Shown here piece after piece: positions 8,171 to 17,200 of a DNA stretch of 64,000 nucleotides. The stretch is from JAMOBE01 sp039908285 (GTDB lineage: Bacteria; Pseudomonadota; Alphaproteobacteria; Rhodospirillales; Rhodospirillaceae), in the NCBI GenBank assembly GCA_039908285.1, contig JAMOBE010000006.1, forward strand, positions 1 through 64,000. Direction: 5' to 3'. The position numbers and the translations under genes are program-made. Below the pieces are notes generated by a model, which was not told the origin of the DNA, did not search any database, and saw only the letters and a program-made list of their open reading frames with translations. Position 1 is the first letter of the stretch, and each line of letters starts with the position of its first letter.

Positions 8171-8590
8171 ATGGGGCGGAGGTGGGGTGTGCTGGAGTGG
8201 AGCGAGGAACTGAGCGTCGGGTCGGCGGAGATGGATGGTGATCACCGCGATCTGATCGATCTCGTCAACCGGGTCGCCTTGACTGATCTGGCAAATGATC
8301 CGGCGGCGTTTGGGGTGCTGCTGGACGAGGTGATCGCCCATCTTGGCGACCATTTCAGGCGGGAGGAGCGGCTGATGCGGGCCGCCGGCTATCCTGGGCT
8401 GTTCTACCACCGCGGCAGTCACGCGAGTCTGCTCGCCGATGTCCAGGCGCTTCGCCACAAGGGCGCCGAGGGGGATAGGGCTGGGGGGCCGCAGCGGCTC
8501 CTGGCGCTGCTGGTTCCCTGGCTGCCGGCGCACATCATGAATGAGGACAAGCTCTATGCCCTCCACCTGGGTGGGGCGGGCAAGGCCTGA
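8171..8590 (+). CDS. Bacteriohemerythrin
   Basis: A 139-residue single-domain hemerythrin, the normal size. The di-iron ligands of the family can be assigned: H25, H61 and E65 (HFRREE), H80 and H84 (FYHRGSH), H121 and D126 (HIMNED). The N-terminal motif WSEELSVGSAEMDGDHR is characteristic. It binds oxygen reversibly in the cytoplasm and in related bacteria serves oxygen sensing or delivery to respiration or chemotaxis. The ATG at 8171 is chosen because GGGGAGG lies upstream; a GTG at 8135 in frame would add 12 unconserved residues. Confidence 0.85.
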   Translation: MGRRWGVLEWSEELSVGSAEMDGDHRDLIDLVNRVALTDLANDPAAFGVLLDEVIAHLGDHFRREERLMRAAGYPGLFYHRGSHASLLADVQALRHKGAEGDRAGGPQRLLALLVPWLPAHIMNEDKLYALHLGGAGKA

Positions 8591-8632
8591 TGACCCTGGC
8601 GTCCCCGACCCTGGTGACGGCGGCGGCGGCTC

Positions 8633-8974
8633 CTACAGGATTTCCAGTACCTTCCGTGGCGGGCGGCCGATGACGGCGCGGCCGTCGGCGATGACGATCG
8701 GCCGCTCGATGGTGGCCGGGTTCGCCGCCATGCCGGCGATGATCTGCTCATCGCTGAGGGCGGGGTCGTCGAGGCCGGCTTCCTTCCCCTCCTTATTCCG
8801 CAACAGGTCGCGTGGCGCTATCCCGAGCAGGGCCAGGATGCCCCGCAACTCGTCCACGGTGGGCGGAGTCGCCAGATACTCGATCACCGTCGGCTCGATG
8901 CCCCGGTCCTTCAGCAGGTCCATGGTCTCGCGGCACTTGCTGCACCGTGGGTTGTGGTAGATCTTAACCGTCAT
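8633..8974 (-). CDS. arsC: ArsC-family arsenate reductase (glutaredoxin-coupled) or Spx/ArsC relative
   Basis: A 113-residue thioredoxin-fold protein beginning MTVKIYHNPRCSKCRET, with the catalytic Cys11 of the ArsC (R773-type) family. It also has the LRNKEGKEAGL segment and a RPIVIADGRAVIGRPP C-terminal part, which carry the substrate-binding Arg positions. It would reduce arsenate using glutathione and glutaredoxin. No arsR, arsB or acr3 gene is near, so a housekeeping role is possible. The start at 8974 is chosen on family length; an upstream in-frame start at 9022 would add a non-homologous 16 residues. Confidence 0.8.
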   Translation of the reverse strand: MTVKIYHNPRCSKCRETMDLLKDRGIEPTVIEYLATPPTVDELRGILALLGIAPRDLLRNKEGKEAGLDDPALSDEQIIAGMAANPATIERPIVIADGRAVIGRPPRKVLEIL

Positions 8975-9132
8975 GGCACGCCTTTCCTCACCCGGTTCCC
9001 CCGGCACGATGACCCGTCCCACGGACCGATGGCAACAGAATTTTTCGCCGCTCGGTTTTGCCGTGGTGGACAGAATGCCCCGAATGGTATTAACTCGACG
9101 TCATCCGTGGGTTGGAATCGGAGGGGTGGAAC

Positions 9133-9309
9133 ATGTCGGTTACCGTCAAGACGTTCGGCATCATCGCAATCGCGCTGGTCGGGCTGCTGGCCTACTTCAG
9201 CACCTTCCTGCTGGGCTTTCATGCCATGTTTTATCTCGCCCTGGGGCTGACGCCAACGTTCCTGGTCCTGCTTATGGTCTTGACGGCCGGCCGGATGGAC
9301 GAGGCCTGA
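9133..9309 (+). CDS. Small two-helix membrane protein, unknown function
   Basis: A 58-residue product beginning MSVTVKTFGIIAIALVGLLA, preceded by a strong ribosome-binding site (GGAGGGG). Two hydrophobic segments (about residues 8-25 and 30-50) predict two membrane helices joined by a short loop; the end is charged (GRMDEA). No family is recognised. It lies 29 bases upstream of a STAS-domain gene and may be co-transcribed with it. Confidence 0.5.
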   Translation: MSVTVKTFGIIAIALVGLLAYFSTFLLGFHAMFYLALGLTPTFLVLLMVLTAGRMDEA

Positions 9310-9338
9310 AGCACTAAATAAGGGGGGGACTTACGGCG

Positions 9339-9641
9339 ATGAAATACCATCTGACCACCAGTGGCGGTCGCGCAGCGGTCGCCCTCCAGGGGGATCTGAC
9401 TCTTTCCGACCGGGGCGCCTTCGATTCTCTCATTCCCCAGATCGTCAAAGGGGGGGGCGACGCCATCGTCGTCGACCTCGGGGGACTCACCTATATGGAT
9501 TCGGCGGGGCTCGGCATGCTTCTCACGCTCCGCGAAAAGGCGGGAGCGGCCGGCGCCGCGGTGGTCCTGGCCAAACAGCAGGGCGACGTGAAGGACCTGC
9601 TGGAGCTGGCCTGCTTCAACACCCTCTTCACCTTCGAGTGA
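9339..9641 (+). CDS. STAS-domain protein (anti-sigma factor antagonist type)
   Basis: A 100-residue single STAS domain. It carries the hallmark segment TYMDSAGLGMLLTLRE, in which the Ser of DSAGLG is the residue phosphorylated by the partner anti-sigma kinase in SpoIIAA-like proteins. Such proteins act in partner-switching regulation of sigma factors or signalling enzymes. No anti-sigma kinase or phosphatase gene is adjacent, so the partner is unknown. The ATG follows a G-rich ribosome-binding region. Confidence 0.8.
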   Translation: MKYHLTTSGGRAAVALQGDLTLSDRGAFDSLIPQIVKGGGDAIVVDLGGLTYMDSAGLGMLLTLREKAGAAGAAVVLAKQQGDVKDLLELACFNTLFTFE

Positions 9642-9774
9642 TGGGCTGAAAACGAGATGGTGGGGTACTAAGTACATCGTGGCGGAAATGGCGACTCCAT
9701 TGGCGGTGAGGAACGTATAGGGGGGTGGGTCGCAATTTCATCGACTACTTCAACCGGACCCTGGCCAAGCCCTT

Positions 9775-9941
9775 CTAGCCCGCATTTCTCACCGGGACGC
9801 GGAATGATGGCGCAGAGATTTGATTCACCTATGATTTTTCCGACCGCCGACAATACTGGTTGTATTGGCAAGGGAGGAAAAATCATAGGCGGATCAAGGA
9901 TCAAGCCAGCATCCGTCGGACCGGTGAGAAATGCGGGCTAG
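9775..9941. mobile_element. 167-bp nested palindromic (MITE-like) element
   Basis: The ends form a perfect 21-bp inverted repeat (9775-9795 and 9921-9941, starting CTAGCCCGCATTTCTCACC). Inside lies a second perfect 14-bp pair, CCTATGATTTTTCC (9829-9842) and GGAAAAATCATAGG (9886-9899), and at the centre CAATAC and GTATTG around a short loop. The stretches between the paired blocks are also recognisably related, so the whole unit reads as an old palindrome. CTAG at both ends could be a 4-bp target duplication, leaving CCCGCATTTCTCACCGG as terminal repeat. No protein is encoded. The gene-free stretch 9642-10021 contains nothing else that I recognise. Confidence 0.65.
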
Positions 9942-10021
9942 TGGACCATGTCCGGCAAGCCTCTGGCCGCCTGATGGGGAACGGACTTCCGCCACGGCGC
10001 ACCAGGATGCACCTTCATTTA

Positions 10022-10204
10022 TTACCCGCCGCCGACCTTGGTCTCCCCGCCGCAGGTGCCGTTGCTGGAACAGCACGAGCCGCCGCAGGCTCCCCCTCCG
10101 CCACGGCCGAACAGGCGCCGGAGGTGGTGGACGATATACGCGGCGCAGACGATGGCGATGATGGCCAGCACCGAGTAGTTCCACAGGTCATCCCCGTTCA
10201 TCAT
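10022..10204 (-). CDS. FeoB-associated Cys-rich membrane peptide
   Basis: A 60-residue protein with one N-terminal membrane helix (YSVLAIIAIVCAAYIV), a basic HHLRRLFGRG segment and a Gly/Cys-rich tail (GGACGGSCCSSNGTCGG). This is the layout of the FeoB-associated Cys-rich protein family, found downstream of feoB in many bacteria and thought to assist ferrous iron transport. Its start overlaps the stop of feoB (ATGA), which indicates translational coupling. The cysteines could bind iron; this is inference. Confidence 0.8.
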   Translation of the reverse strand: MMNGDDLWNYSVLAIIAIVCAAYIVHHLRRLFGRGGGGACGGSCCSSNGTCGGETKVGGG

Positions 10205-12378
10205 GTGAAGAACCTCCCGATGGTGACGATCCAGAACGTCAGGAACCAGGCCAGGGCGAAGGAGAAGGCCACGGAAAACGCGGACCAGTGCCAGCTTCCG
10301 GTCTCACGGCGGATGACGGCGATGGTGGAAAGACACGGCGAATAGAGAAGGGCGAAGACCATGAAGGCCAGGGCCACCAGCGGGCTCATGGCCGCGGACA
10401 GGGCCGAGCGCAGTCCGGGCGACTCCGGGTCTCTCGTCTGGGCGTACAGCACGGAATAGCTGGCCACCACCACCTCCTTGGCGAGGAAGCCGGTCATGAT
10501 GGCGGTGGTGTCCTTCCAGCCGAATCCCAGGGGCTCGAACAGCGGGCTGATGGCCATGCTGGCCCGGGCCAGATAGCTGCTCTCGAGCTTTTCCTTCTTT
10601 TTGCGCAGTTCCAGGGCGGCGATGGCCTCATCACGCTCGGAGGACTGGGCTTCGGTCCGCGCGCCATGCTCCATGGCGATCGCGGCGTCATAGTCCATGG
10701 TCCACGCCACGTCGCGGGGAAACGCCTGCAGGAACCAGATCACCATCGAGCCGATGACGATGACGCCGCCGATCTTGTGCAGGAACTCGACCGCGTTGTC
10801 CCACATGTGGAAGAACACGGTCTTGAGGCTCGGCACCCGGTAGGGCGGCAACTCCATGACGAAGGGCTCGTGGCCGCCGCGCAGGACGAACCGGCCGATC
10901 ATGATCGACGAGGAGACGGCGATGACGATGCTGAGCAGGTACATGCCGAACACCACGGTTCCGGCCCAGTCGGCGAAGAAGGCCCCGGCGAACAGGATGA
11001 ACACCGGCAGGCGCGCCGAGCAGGCCATGAACGGCGTGATCAGGATGGCGATCAGGCGCGAGCGGGCGCTTTCGATGGTGCGGGTGGCCATGATGGCCGG
11101 CACGTTGCAGCCGAAGCCCATGACCAGGGGGATGAAGGCCTTGCCATGCAGCCCGAAGGGATGCATCAGCCGGTCCACCAGGAAGGTGGTGCGCGCCAGG
11201 TAGCCGGTCTCGCTGAACACCGCCATGAAAAAGAACAGGATGACGACGTTCGGCAGGAAGACGATGGTGCCGCCGATGCCGGCGAGCACGCCGTTGACCA
11301 CCACCTCGTGGACCAGGCCGACGGGGATGAGACCGGCGACCCAGGCCGTGAACATCTTCATGCCGGCATCGATCCAGCCGGTGGGATAGGTCCCAAGGAC
11401 GAAGGTGGTTTCGAACATCACCCACAGAAGAGCGATGAACAGCGGCACGCCGAAGATGCGGTGGAGCATGACCCGGTCGATGCGCCGGGTCAGTTCGAGG
11501 CGGACGTCGTGATCGGGAGCGATGGTTCGCGCCTCGGCCAGCAGGCCGTGGATGAAGCCATAGCGGCCGTCGGCGATCATCAGCTCGGTCTCGTCGCCGT
11601 GGGTCCGCGCCAGGTCATAGCGCTCGCGGCGGACCATCTCGACGAGATGGTCGTGATCGGCCTCCTGCAGCAGGACGTCATCGTCGCCCTCCAGCAGCTT
11701 GATGGCCAGCCAGCGGCTCTGGCGGGTATCCATCGTCCCGGGATGCAGGTCGCTGACCAGGGCCTGCACCCGACTGATGGACTTCTCAAGGTGCCGGTCG
11801 TAGGAGATGACCATGGCCGGCACCGGCGCGCTGGCCTCCGCCATGTCGACAACGGCATCCAGCAGCAGGTCCAGCCCCTCCCCCTTCAGGGCCATGGTCT
11901 CGATCACCGGGCCGCCGAGCATCGACGACAGCCCCTTGGTGTCGAGGGAGATCCCCCGACGGCGCGCCTCGTCGATCATGTTGAGGGCATAGACACGCGG
12001 GCAGCCCATTTCGATGAGCTGGGTGGTGAGGAACAGACTGCGGTCCAGGTTCCCGGCATCGAGCAGGTTGAGGACGACGTCGGGGTGCTGGTCCTGGATG
12101 AAGTCGCGGCCGGCCCGTTCCTCCGGCGACTGGGAGTTCAGCGAGTATATTCCAGGCAGGTCCACCAGGCGGATGCGCGCGCCCTTGTGGGTGAACTCGT
12201 GCGCCTTGACCGATATGGTGACCCGCGGGTAGTTGCCGGTGCTCTGCTTGAGGCCCGTCAGCCGGTTGAACAGGGTGGTCTTGCCGCAATTCGGGTTGCC
12301 CACCAGGGCGACGGTGATGACCCGGGTGTCGGCGGAGGCGCCGACTCCGTCCAGGGCGAGGATGCGATCATAGTTCAC
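10201..12378 (-). CDS. feoB: Ferrous iron transporter FeoB
   Basis: A 725-residue inner-membrane Fe(II) transporter with an N-terminal GTPase domain: G1 GNPNCGKTT (27-35), a T-rich switch region, G3 DLPG (73-76) and a G4-like NMID. A helical regulatory domain follows, then two Gate domains and the FeoB C-terminal domain with many membrane helices (for example the CNVPAIMATRT and TFLVDRLMHPFGLHGKAFIP regions, with the conserved gate cysteine). Length is normal for the long FeoB type. It is the third gene of feoA, a small protein, feoB, and the Cys-rich peptide, with spacings of 2 bp or overlaps. Iron-dependent repression is likely, see the possible operator upstream of feoA. Confidence 0.93.
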   Translation of the reverse strand: MNYDRILALDGVGASADTRVITVALVGNPNCGKTTLFNRLTGLKQSTGNYPRVTISVKAHEFTHKGARIRLVDLPGIYSLNSQSPEERAGRDFIQDQHPDVVLNLLDAGNLDRSLFLTTQLIEMGCPRVYALNMIDEARRRGISLDTKGLSSMLGGPVIETMALKGEGLDLLLDAVVDMAEASAPVPAMVISYDRHLEKSISRVQALVSDLHPGTMDTRQSRWLAIKLLEGDDDVLLQEADHDHLVEMVRRERYDLARTHGDETELMIADGRYGFIHGLLAEARTIAPDHDVRLELTRRIDRVMLHRIFGVPLFIALLWVMFETTFVLGTYPTGWIDAGMKMFTAWVAGLIPVGLVHEVVVNGVLAGIGGTIVFLPNVVILFFFMAVFSETGYLARTTFLVDRLMHPFGLHGKAFIPLVMGFGCNVPAIMATRTIESARSRLIAILITPFMACSARLPVFILFAGAFFADWAGTVVFGMYLLSIVIAVSSSIMIGRFVLRGGHEPFVMELPPYRVPSLKTVFFHMWDNAVEFLHKIGGVIVIGSMVIWFLQAFPRDVAWTMDYDAAIAMEHGARTEAQSSERDEAIAALELRKKKEKLESSYLARASMAISPLFEPLGFGWKDTTAIMTGFLAKEVVVASYSVLYAQTRDPESPGLRSALSAAMSPLVALAFMVFALLYSPCLSTIAVIRRETGSWHWSAFSVAFSFALAWFLTFWIVTIGRFFT

Positions 12379-12380
12379 GG

Positions 12381-12629
12381 CTACGCCCCCTTCCCGGCAA
12401 CCGGACGCGGCTTGCGCCCGCAGTGGCAGTCCTCACACGCCGGCCACGTCAGGACGCGATAGCCGGCGTAAACCAAGGCTGCCCCGGCGGAGGCGGTGAC
12501 CAGCAGCGGCGTCATCGACCCAAGGGTCATCGTCAACAGGCCGACCGTCTTGCCCAATCCGAGGGAACCGGTCGCGCCCTTGGCGACGGCGACCTTGGCC
12601 GCAGCCGGAAACATGGAAGCCTGCATCAC
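12381..12629 (-). CDS. Small Gly/Leu-rich membrane protein inside the feo operon, unknown
   Basis: An 82-residue protein between feoA and feoB, 2 bp from feoB. It has a Gly/Leu-rich hydrophobic half (GSLGLGKTVGLLTMTLGSM), a likely membrane helix (PLLVTASAGAALVYAGYRVL) and a C-terminal CEDCHCGRKP cluster that could bind metal. By eye the hydrophobic part recalls the LG-rich tail followed by a GAxAVYAY-like helix of the Mms6/MamG/MamD magnetosome proteins, but no other magnetosome gene is in the window and no alignment was run. Starts at 12629, 12626 or 12614 are all possible. A FeoC-like or FeoB-accessory role is the simplest guess. Confidence 0.6.
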   Translation of the reverse strand: MMQASMFPAAAKVAVAKGATGSLGLGKTVGLLTMTLGSMTPLLVTASAGAALVYAGYRVLTWPACEDCHCGRKPRPVAGKGA

Positions 12630-12677
12630 CCGTTCCCCTGGAATTTCGTCAAGGCGTCGTGGACAAGGCCTGGATGG

Positions 12678-12905
12678 TCAACCTTGGCGATCAAGGTAGA
12701 TCTTGCGCGCGTCTTCGTTGCGCAGGCAAAGCTGATAGCCGAGAAGGGTATAAAGACGCGGGTCGCCGAGCGGCGCCCTCAGGTCGACATAGACCTCATG
12801 CCCCTTGACGAGCCCCATGGCCGACAGGCGGCGCCTGAAGGCGGCGTCGCCGACGATGCCGCCGATGCTGGCCCGCTCACCCGGCACCAGATCGGCCAGG
12901 GTCAT
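12678..12905 (-). CDS. feoA: FeoA, SH3-like cytoplasmic partner of FeoB
   Basis: A 75-residue protein with the FeoA pattern: MTLADLVPGERASIGGI, then RRRLSAMGLVKGHEV, then PLGDP and a C-terminal LRNEDARKI typical of the SH3-like beta barrel. It is thought to stimulate FeoB GTPase or transport activity. It is the promoter-proximal gene of the feo operon. A longer open frame continues upstream, but the ATG at 12905 gives the normal FeoA length and conserved start. Confidence 0.88.
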   Translation of the reverse strand: MTLADLVPGERASIGGIVGDAAFRRRLSAMGLVKGHEVYVDLRAPLGDPRLYTLLGYQLCLRNEDARKIYLDRQG

Positions 12906-12985
12906 GGCGTCTCCCCGTTCCCCCAGCCCCCCCTGTTCCCGTGAACCCGACACATCCCGAACCGACACGAAGCTCCCCCGAGCTT

Positions 12986-13014
12986 GTTGCGAATGCTTGC
13001 GAACGATTATTAAT
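12986..13014 (-). promoter_or_regulatory. Possible iron-responsive operator of the feo operon
   Basis: About 80 bp upstream of feoA the minus strand reads ATTAATAATCGTTCGCAAGC followed by ATTCGCAAC. It contains repeated TTGCGAA-type hexamers in an AT-rich patch, and ATAATCGTTCGC resembles the Fur consensus half ATAATCATTATC. A TTGACA hexamer lies just upstream on the same strand (13046-13051), so the site would lie in the promoter. This is a visual match only; it could be bound by Fur or a related alphaproteobacterial regulator. Confidence 0.35.
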
Positions 13015-13202
13015 CTGGTATGCAGAGTGCCAGATTTATGCCGAATGTCAACCGCCTGACGAAGCGGTTCGAAACATTTCGCAAGACAGGCGGGATGGAG
13101 GTGATACATCGGTTTTTCCCCGCTACCACCTCGACGTCGGATATGGTATAAATGGACAAAGGTTATGGGGCACTTCGATCGTTGGCGGTGGGAGCAGGCG
13201 AA

Positions 13203-14249
13203 ATGGTGCGGAACGGAATGAACCCATCGTGGCGGCGTCTGGCTGCGCTCGGAGTGGCGCTGGCCATGGCTCAGGTTGGGGCCATGGCGCAGGTTGGACC
13301 GGCGGCGGCCAGGGATGATCTTTTTCCCGGGCCGGCCTTTTCCGATCCCGCCGCCATCGTCGAGATGCCGGAGGACTGGAAGAGCAAGCCCCTGAAGCGT
13401 GTACCGGCCGATGCGGACATCTCGGTCGTCCTCGATCAGCAGATCTATCCCGCCCTGCTGCCTTTCTTGCAGGAATTCGCCAGCAGGGAGCACCTGAAGG
13501 TAGCCGTCCAGTCGGGAACCTGCGGCATCGCCTCCGGTGGCCTCGGCCGCAGGGAGACCGACATCGGCGGGTACTGCTGCCCGCCGGAAAAGGGGGACCG
13601 GCTGCCGGGGATGAAGTTCCATACCATCGGCATCACCGCGATCGCCCTGATCGTCAACCGCGACAATCCGGCGGAGAACGTCACCCTCGATGAGGCGCGC
13701 CAGATCTTTTCCGGCAAGATCCGCAACTGGCGAGAGGTAAAGGGGACTCCGGGAAAGGACATGCTCAACGAGTCGGTCTCCGTGGCCACCCGCCTGCATT
13801 GCAAGAGCCGTCCCGGTCACTGGCGCATTCTCCTCGACAACGCGGACCTGTTCAAAAGAGAGGCGCAGGATGTGGGGTCCATTCCCGACATGGTCCGCGC
13901 GGTGTCGGCGCAGCGCAACGCCATCGGCTATGAAACCAACTGGCACGTGGCCCTGCATGCGCCCACCTCTCCCACCAAGGTGATCAAGATCGATGGCTTC
14001 GACCCCCGCGATGCCGAGGCCGTTGCCACGCTGCACTATCCCGTGTACGAAGTCATGACCCTGACAACCTGGGAAGGGGCTGCGGACAACCCGGCTGCGG
14101 ACCGCCTTGTCGCCTATCTGCTGTCGAAGGCGGGCGAGGTGGGACAGGTCTACGGCCTGGTGCCCGTGGAGCGTCTTCGGCAGGCCGGCTGGAAGTTCAG
14201 CGGCGCCGAGGTGGTGGGCGAGCCGGACCGTCCCGCGGTTACCAGGTAA
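13203..14249 (+). CDS. PstS-like periplasmic substrate-binding protein, probable sensor input for the adjacent kinase
   Basis: A 348-residue protein of the PBP-like (phosphate-binding type) superfamily. It has an N-terminal signal peptide (WRRLAALGVALAMAQVGAMA), an SGTCGIASGGLGRRETDIGG ligand-loop region, the common NPAENVTLDEARQIFSGKI segment and RNAIGYETNWHV. Residue patterns differ from true PstS, so the ligand is unknown. ATG 13203 is preferred because GGAG lies eight bases upstream; ATG at 13152 or 13218 are alternatives. It ends two bases before the hybrid kinase gene and no transporter permease is present. This suggests it hands a ligand signal to the kinase periplasmic domain, as in other binding-protein/kinase pairs. 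Confidence 0.75.
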   Translation: MVRNGMNPSWRRLAALGVALAMAQVGAMAQVGPAAARDDLFPGPAFSDPAAIVEMPEDWKSKPLKRVPADADISVVLDQQIYPALLPFLQEFASREHLKVAVQSGTCGIASGGLGRRETDIGGYCCPPEKGDRLPGMKFHTIGITAIALIVNRDNPAENVTLDEARQIFSGKIRNWREVKGTPGKDMLNESVSVATRLHCKSRPGHWRILLDNADLFKREAQDVGSIPDMVRAVSAQRNAIGYETNWHVALHAPTSPTKVIKIDGFDPRDAEAVATLHYPVYEVMTLTTWEGAADNPAADRLVAYLLSKAGEVGQVYGLVPVERLRQAGWKFSGAEVVGEPDRPAVTR

Positions 14250-14251
14250 TC

Positions 14252-17200
14252 ATGCGAGGAGACTCCTTGGACGGGCCACGGTCGCCCCCTGATGCCGAAC
14301 GCCCCCCGGATGGAGTGTGGGCGGATCGGCTGCGTGGTCTGTCCGACCGCGTGCCGTTGCTGGTACGCACTCTTTTGGCGTGCCTGATCGTCGCCGTAAC
14401 CCTTGTGCTCGGTTTCTACCTCGTACAAGGGCCGATGATTCGCAGCCAGATCCGACAGCATGTCGTCCATGAGATGACTGAGCATTCCTCCAGCGATCGT
14501 CTGCGGCTGGATCGAGCGGTGGAGTCACAGGAACAGCTCGCCAGGGTTCTCGCCAGCCAGTCGGCCTTGCGCGATTACCTGACACGACTCGACGGCAGCC
14601 GACCGGTGGATGAGGTTGTCAAGTGGCACGATGATCCCCCCTGGATGCTGCGACGCTCAGGCATGCGCATGTTTGCCATTCCCGACTGGGTCGTGCTCCT
14701 GGATCCACAGCGCCGCGCCCGGGAGGTGTACTACACGACGGACGGCGAGCCGCCTTCCCAACTCCTGCAGCCGAGCGAACGATTGCTGCAGGAGGCCGAA
14801 AAGCACGTTTACCTGACGATGGTGGATGAGCGACCGATCGTGATCGCCTCACGGACCGTGCGGGACTCGGCGGGCCAGACTCTGGCCATCATTCTTGTCG
14901 CGTCCTGGCTCGACAACAGGTTCCTTGTCCAAAGCCAGGGAGCCTATCTCCGCGAGGGCCACGTGATCGCCCTGGTTTCCCGGGGTACCCAGCAGGTGAT
15001 CGCCAGCACGGATGCCGTCAGGGTACCGGTCGGACACTCGATGGAGCAGCTTGGCGCGGACTTCATCGTCGTCGGCAAGGCTTTTTTCGATATGGACGGG
15101 TCCGACCTCCAGGCCGGCCTGGTCTCCCTCCACTCGGTTGACAAGGTGGACGAAACCGCGGCACCAATCGTGCACATGGAAGTGACGAACCAGACACTGG
15201 TGGCGGTGATCTTCACGGCGGCGTTCACCGTGCTCATGCTGATCACCACGATTGTGCTACGCCGCCATATCCGGGATATTACCAGGTTTTCCGAGCAGAC
15301 CTTCGGCACCAGTCCGAAAATGGGGCCGGTGGCCTATGAGCTGGTGGTCCTGGAACACCACTTCCGCTGGCTGGCCAAGACGGTCGTCGGGTCGCGGACG
15401 GCCCTGATCCAGGAGGGCCGCGAGAAGATGCGGCTTCTCCACAAGCAGATCGCCAGCGAGAAGGAGAACCGGCGCGAGCTTATGGCCGAAATCGCCGAGC
15501 GCCAGCGGGCCGAGGCCATCATGGGAGCCATGGCCGATGCGGCCCGACGCTTCCTCGACGCCTCCGACTGGCATGATTGCCTCGATTCGGCGCTGGCCGG
15601 GCTCGGCCGAGCCCTGGGCGCCGACCGGGCGTGCGCCTTTGCCATGCATCGCGAGGAGGCCTCCCACAGGCTGGAGATGCTGCACGAATGGCTGGGCGAT
15701 GGCGTCGCCCAGCCGCAGTCGGACGGTGGGTTTTCGCTGGAGGAGTCGGGCCTCGGGCGCTGGGTGGAGGAATTCCGCGCGGGGCGACCCGTTCATGGAC
15801 TGGTGCGCGACCTGCCGGACGAGGAGCGGCATTGCCTGCCCGGGCGCGATGTGCGGTCGATCATCGCCATGCCCCTGTTCGTGGAGCACGACTGGTGGGG
15901 CGTCGTCTGCTTCGCCGACGGTCGGCGGGAGCGGGAGTGGCTGGCGTCGGAAATCGACCTCCTGGCGGCGGCGGCCGGCACCCTTGCCGCCGCGATCCAT
16001 CGCCATGACGTGGAGGTGGCGCTTCACACCGCCAAGGACGAGGCCGAGCGGGCCAACCGCACCAAGTCCGAATTCGTCGCCACCATGAGCCACGAGATTC
16101 GCACGCCGATGAATGCGGTCATCGGCATGCATTATCTACTTCAGCAGACCGACTTGTCCGACAAGCAGCGGGACTATGTGCAGAAGGCGGAGAACGCCGC
16201 CCATTCCCTTCTGGTGGTCATCAACGACATCCTCGACTTCTCCAAGATCGAGGCCGGCAAGATCGAGATCGAGGCGATCGATTTCCGGCTGAACGATGTC
16301 TTCGAGCGTCTGGCCGACGTCGTCTCCGGGGTTGCCCGCAAGAAGAACATCGAGCTGGTCTTCGTGATGCCGAGGGAAGCCCCGGATAATCTGGTGGGCG
16401 ATCCGGCCCGGCTGGGACAGGTTCTGCTCAATCTCGCCAACAACGCCATCAAGTTTACCGACGAGGGCTCGATCGTCGTCGCCTGCGAACTGCTTGCGCT
16501 TTCCGACGGCACCGTGGAATTCCGCTTCTCCGTGCGCGACACCGGCATCGGCATCACGCCCGACCAGATGAAGCGACTGTTCACCGCCTTCACCCAGGCC
16601 GACGCCACGACGACGCGCAAGTATGGCGGCACCGGCCTCGGCCTGACCATCAGCAAGCGACTCGTCGAGCTGATGGGGGGCGCCATCGGCGCCACCAGCG
16701 AGCCCGGCAAGGGCAGCGAGTTCTTCTTCACCGCCCGATTCGGCCATCGTCCGGCGCAGGAACCGCATCAGACGGTGTCTCAGGCGGTCAACGGCATGCG
16801 CGCCCTGGTGGTGGACGATCTCCACGAGGCCCGCGAGGCCCTCAGCGAAATGCTGAAGACCTTCGGCGTCAAGGTGACGGCCGCCCACAACGGCAAGGCG
16901 GCGCTGGCCGAACTGGCCAGGGCGTCCGAGGTCGGGGAGCCGCCCTACGATCTGGTGCTGATGGACTGGAAGATGCCGGAAATGGACGGCACGGAGGCGG
17001 CCGCTCACATCCGTGGCAAGTCCCATCACGACATTACACCCATCGTCGTCATGGTCACGGCCTATGGCTACGAGGACGTCCTGCGCGAGACCAAGGGGGT
17101 TGGCGTGGACGGTGTCGTGGTCAAGCCGGTCACGCCATCGGGTCTTCTCGATACCATCTGCCGAGCGGTCGGCTCCGACCGGGTGGTGAGCGGCAAGCCC

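Noticed and set aside
9642..10021. Coding region over the palindromic element
   Set aside because: The open frames through it are short and have no ribosome-binding site or protein character; the inverted repeats explain the sequence.
10288..12462. A 724-codon plus-strand frame across feoB
   Set aside because: Antisense shadow of feoB; no motif and biased composition.
10022..12905. Part of a magnetosome gene island
   Set aside because: Only a feo operon with one peptide vaguely like Mms6-type proteins; no mam or mms gene is recognisable anywhere in the window.
12906..14036. Upstream extension of the feoA frame by 377 codons
   Set aside because: It runs antisense through the substrate-binding protein gene; FeoA has its normal length from ATG 12905.
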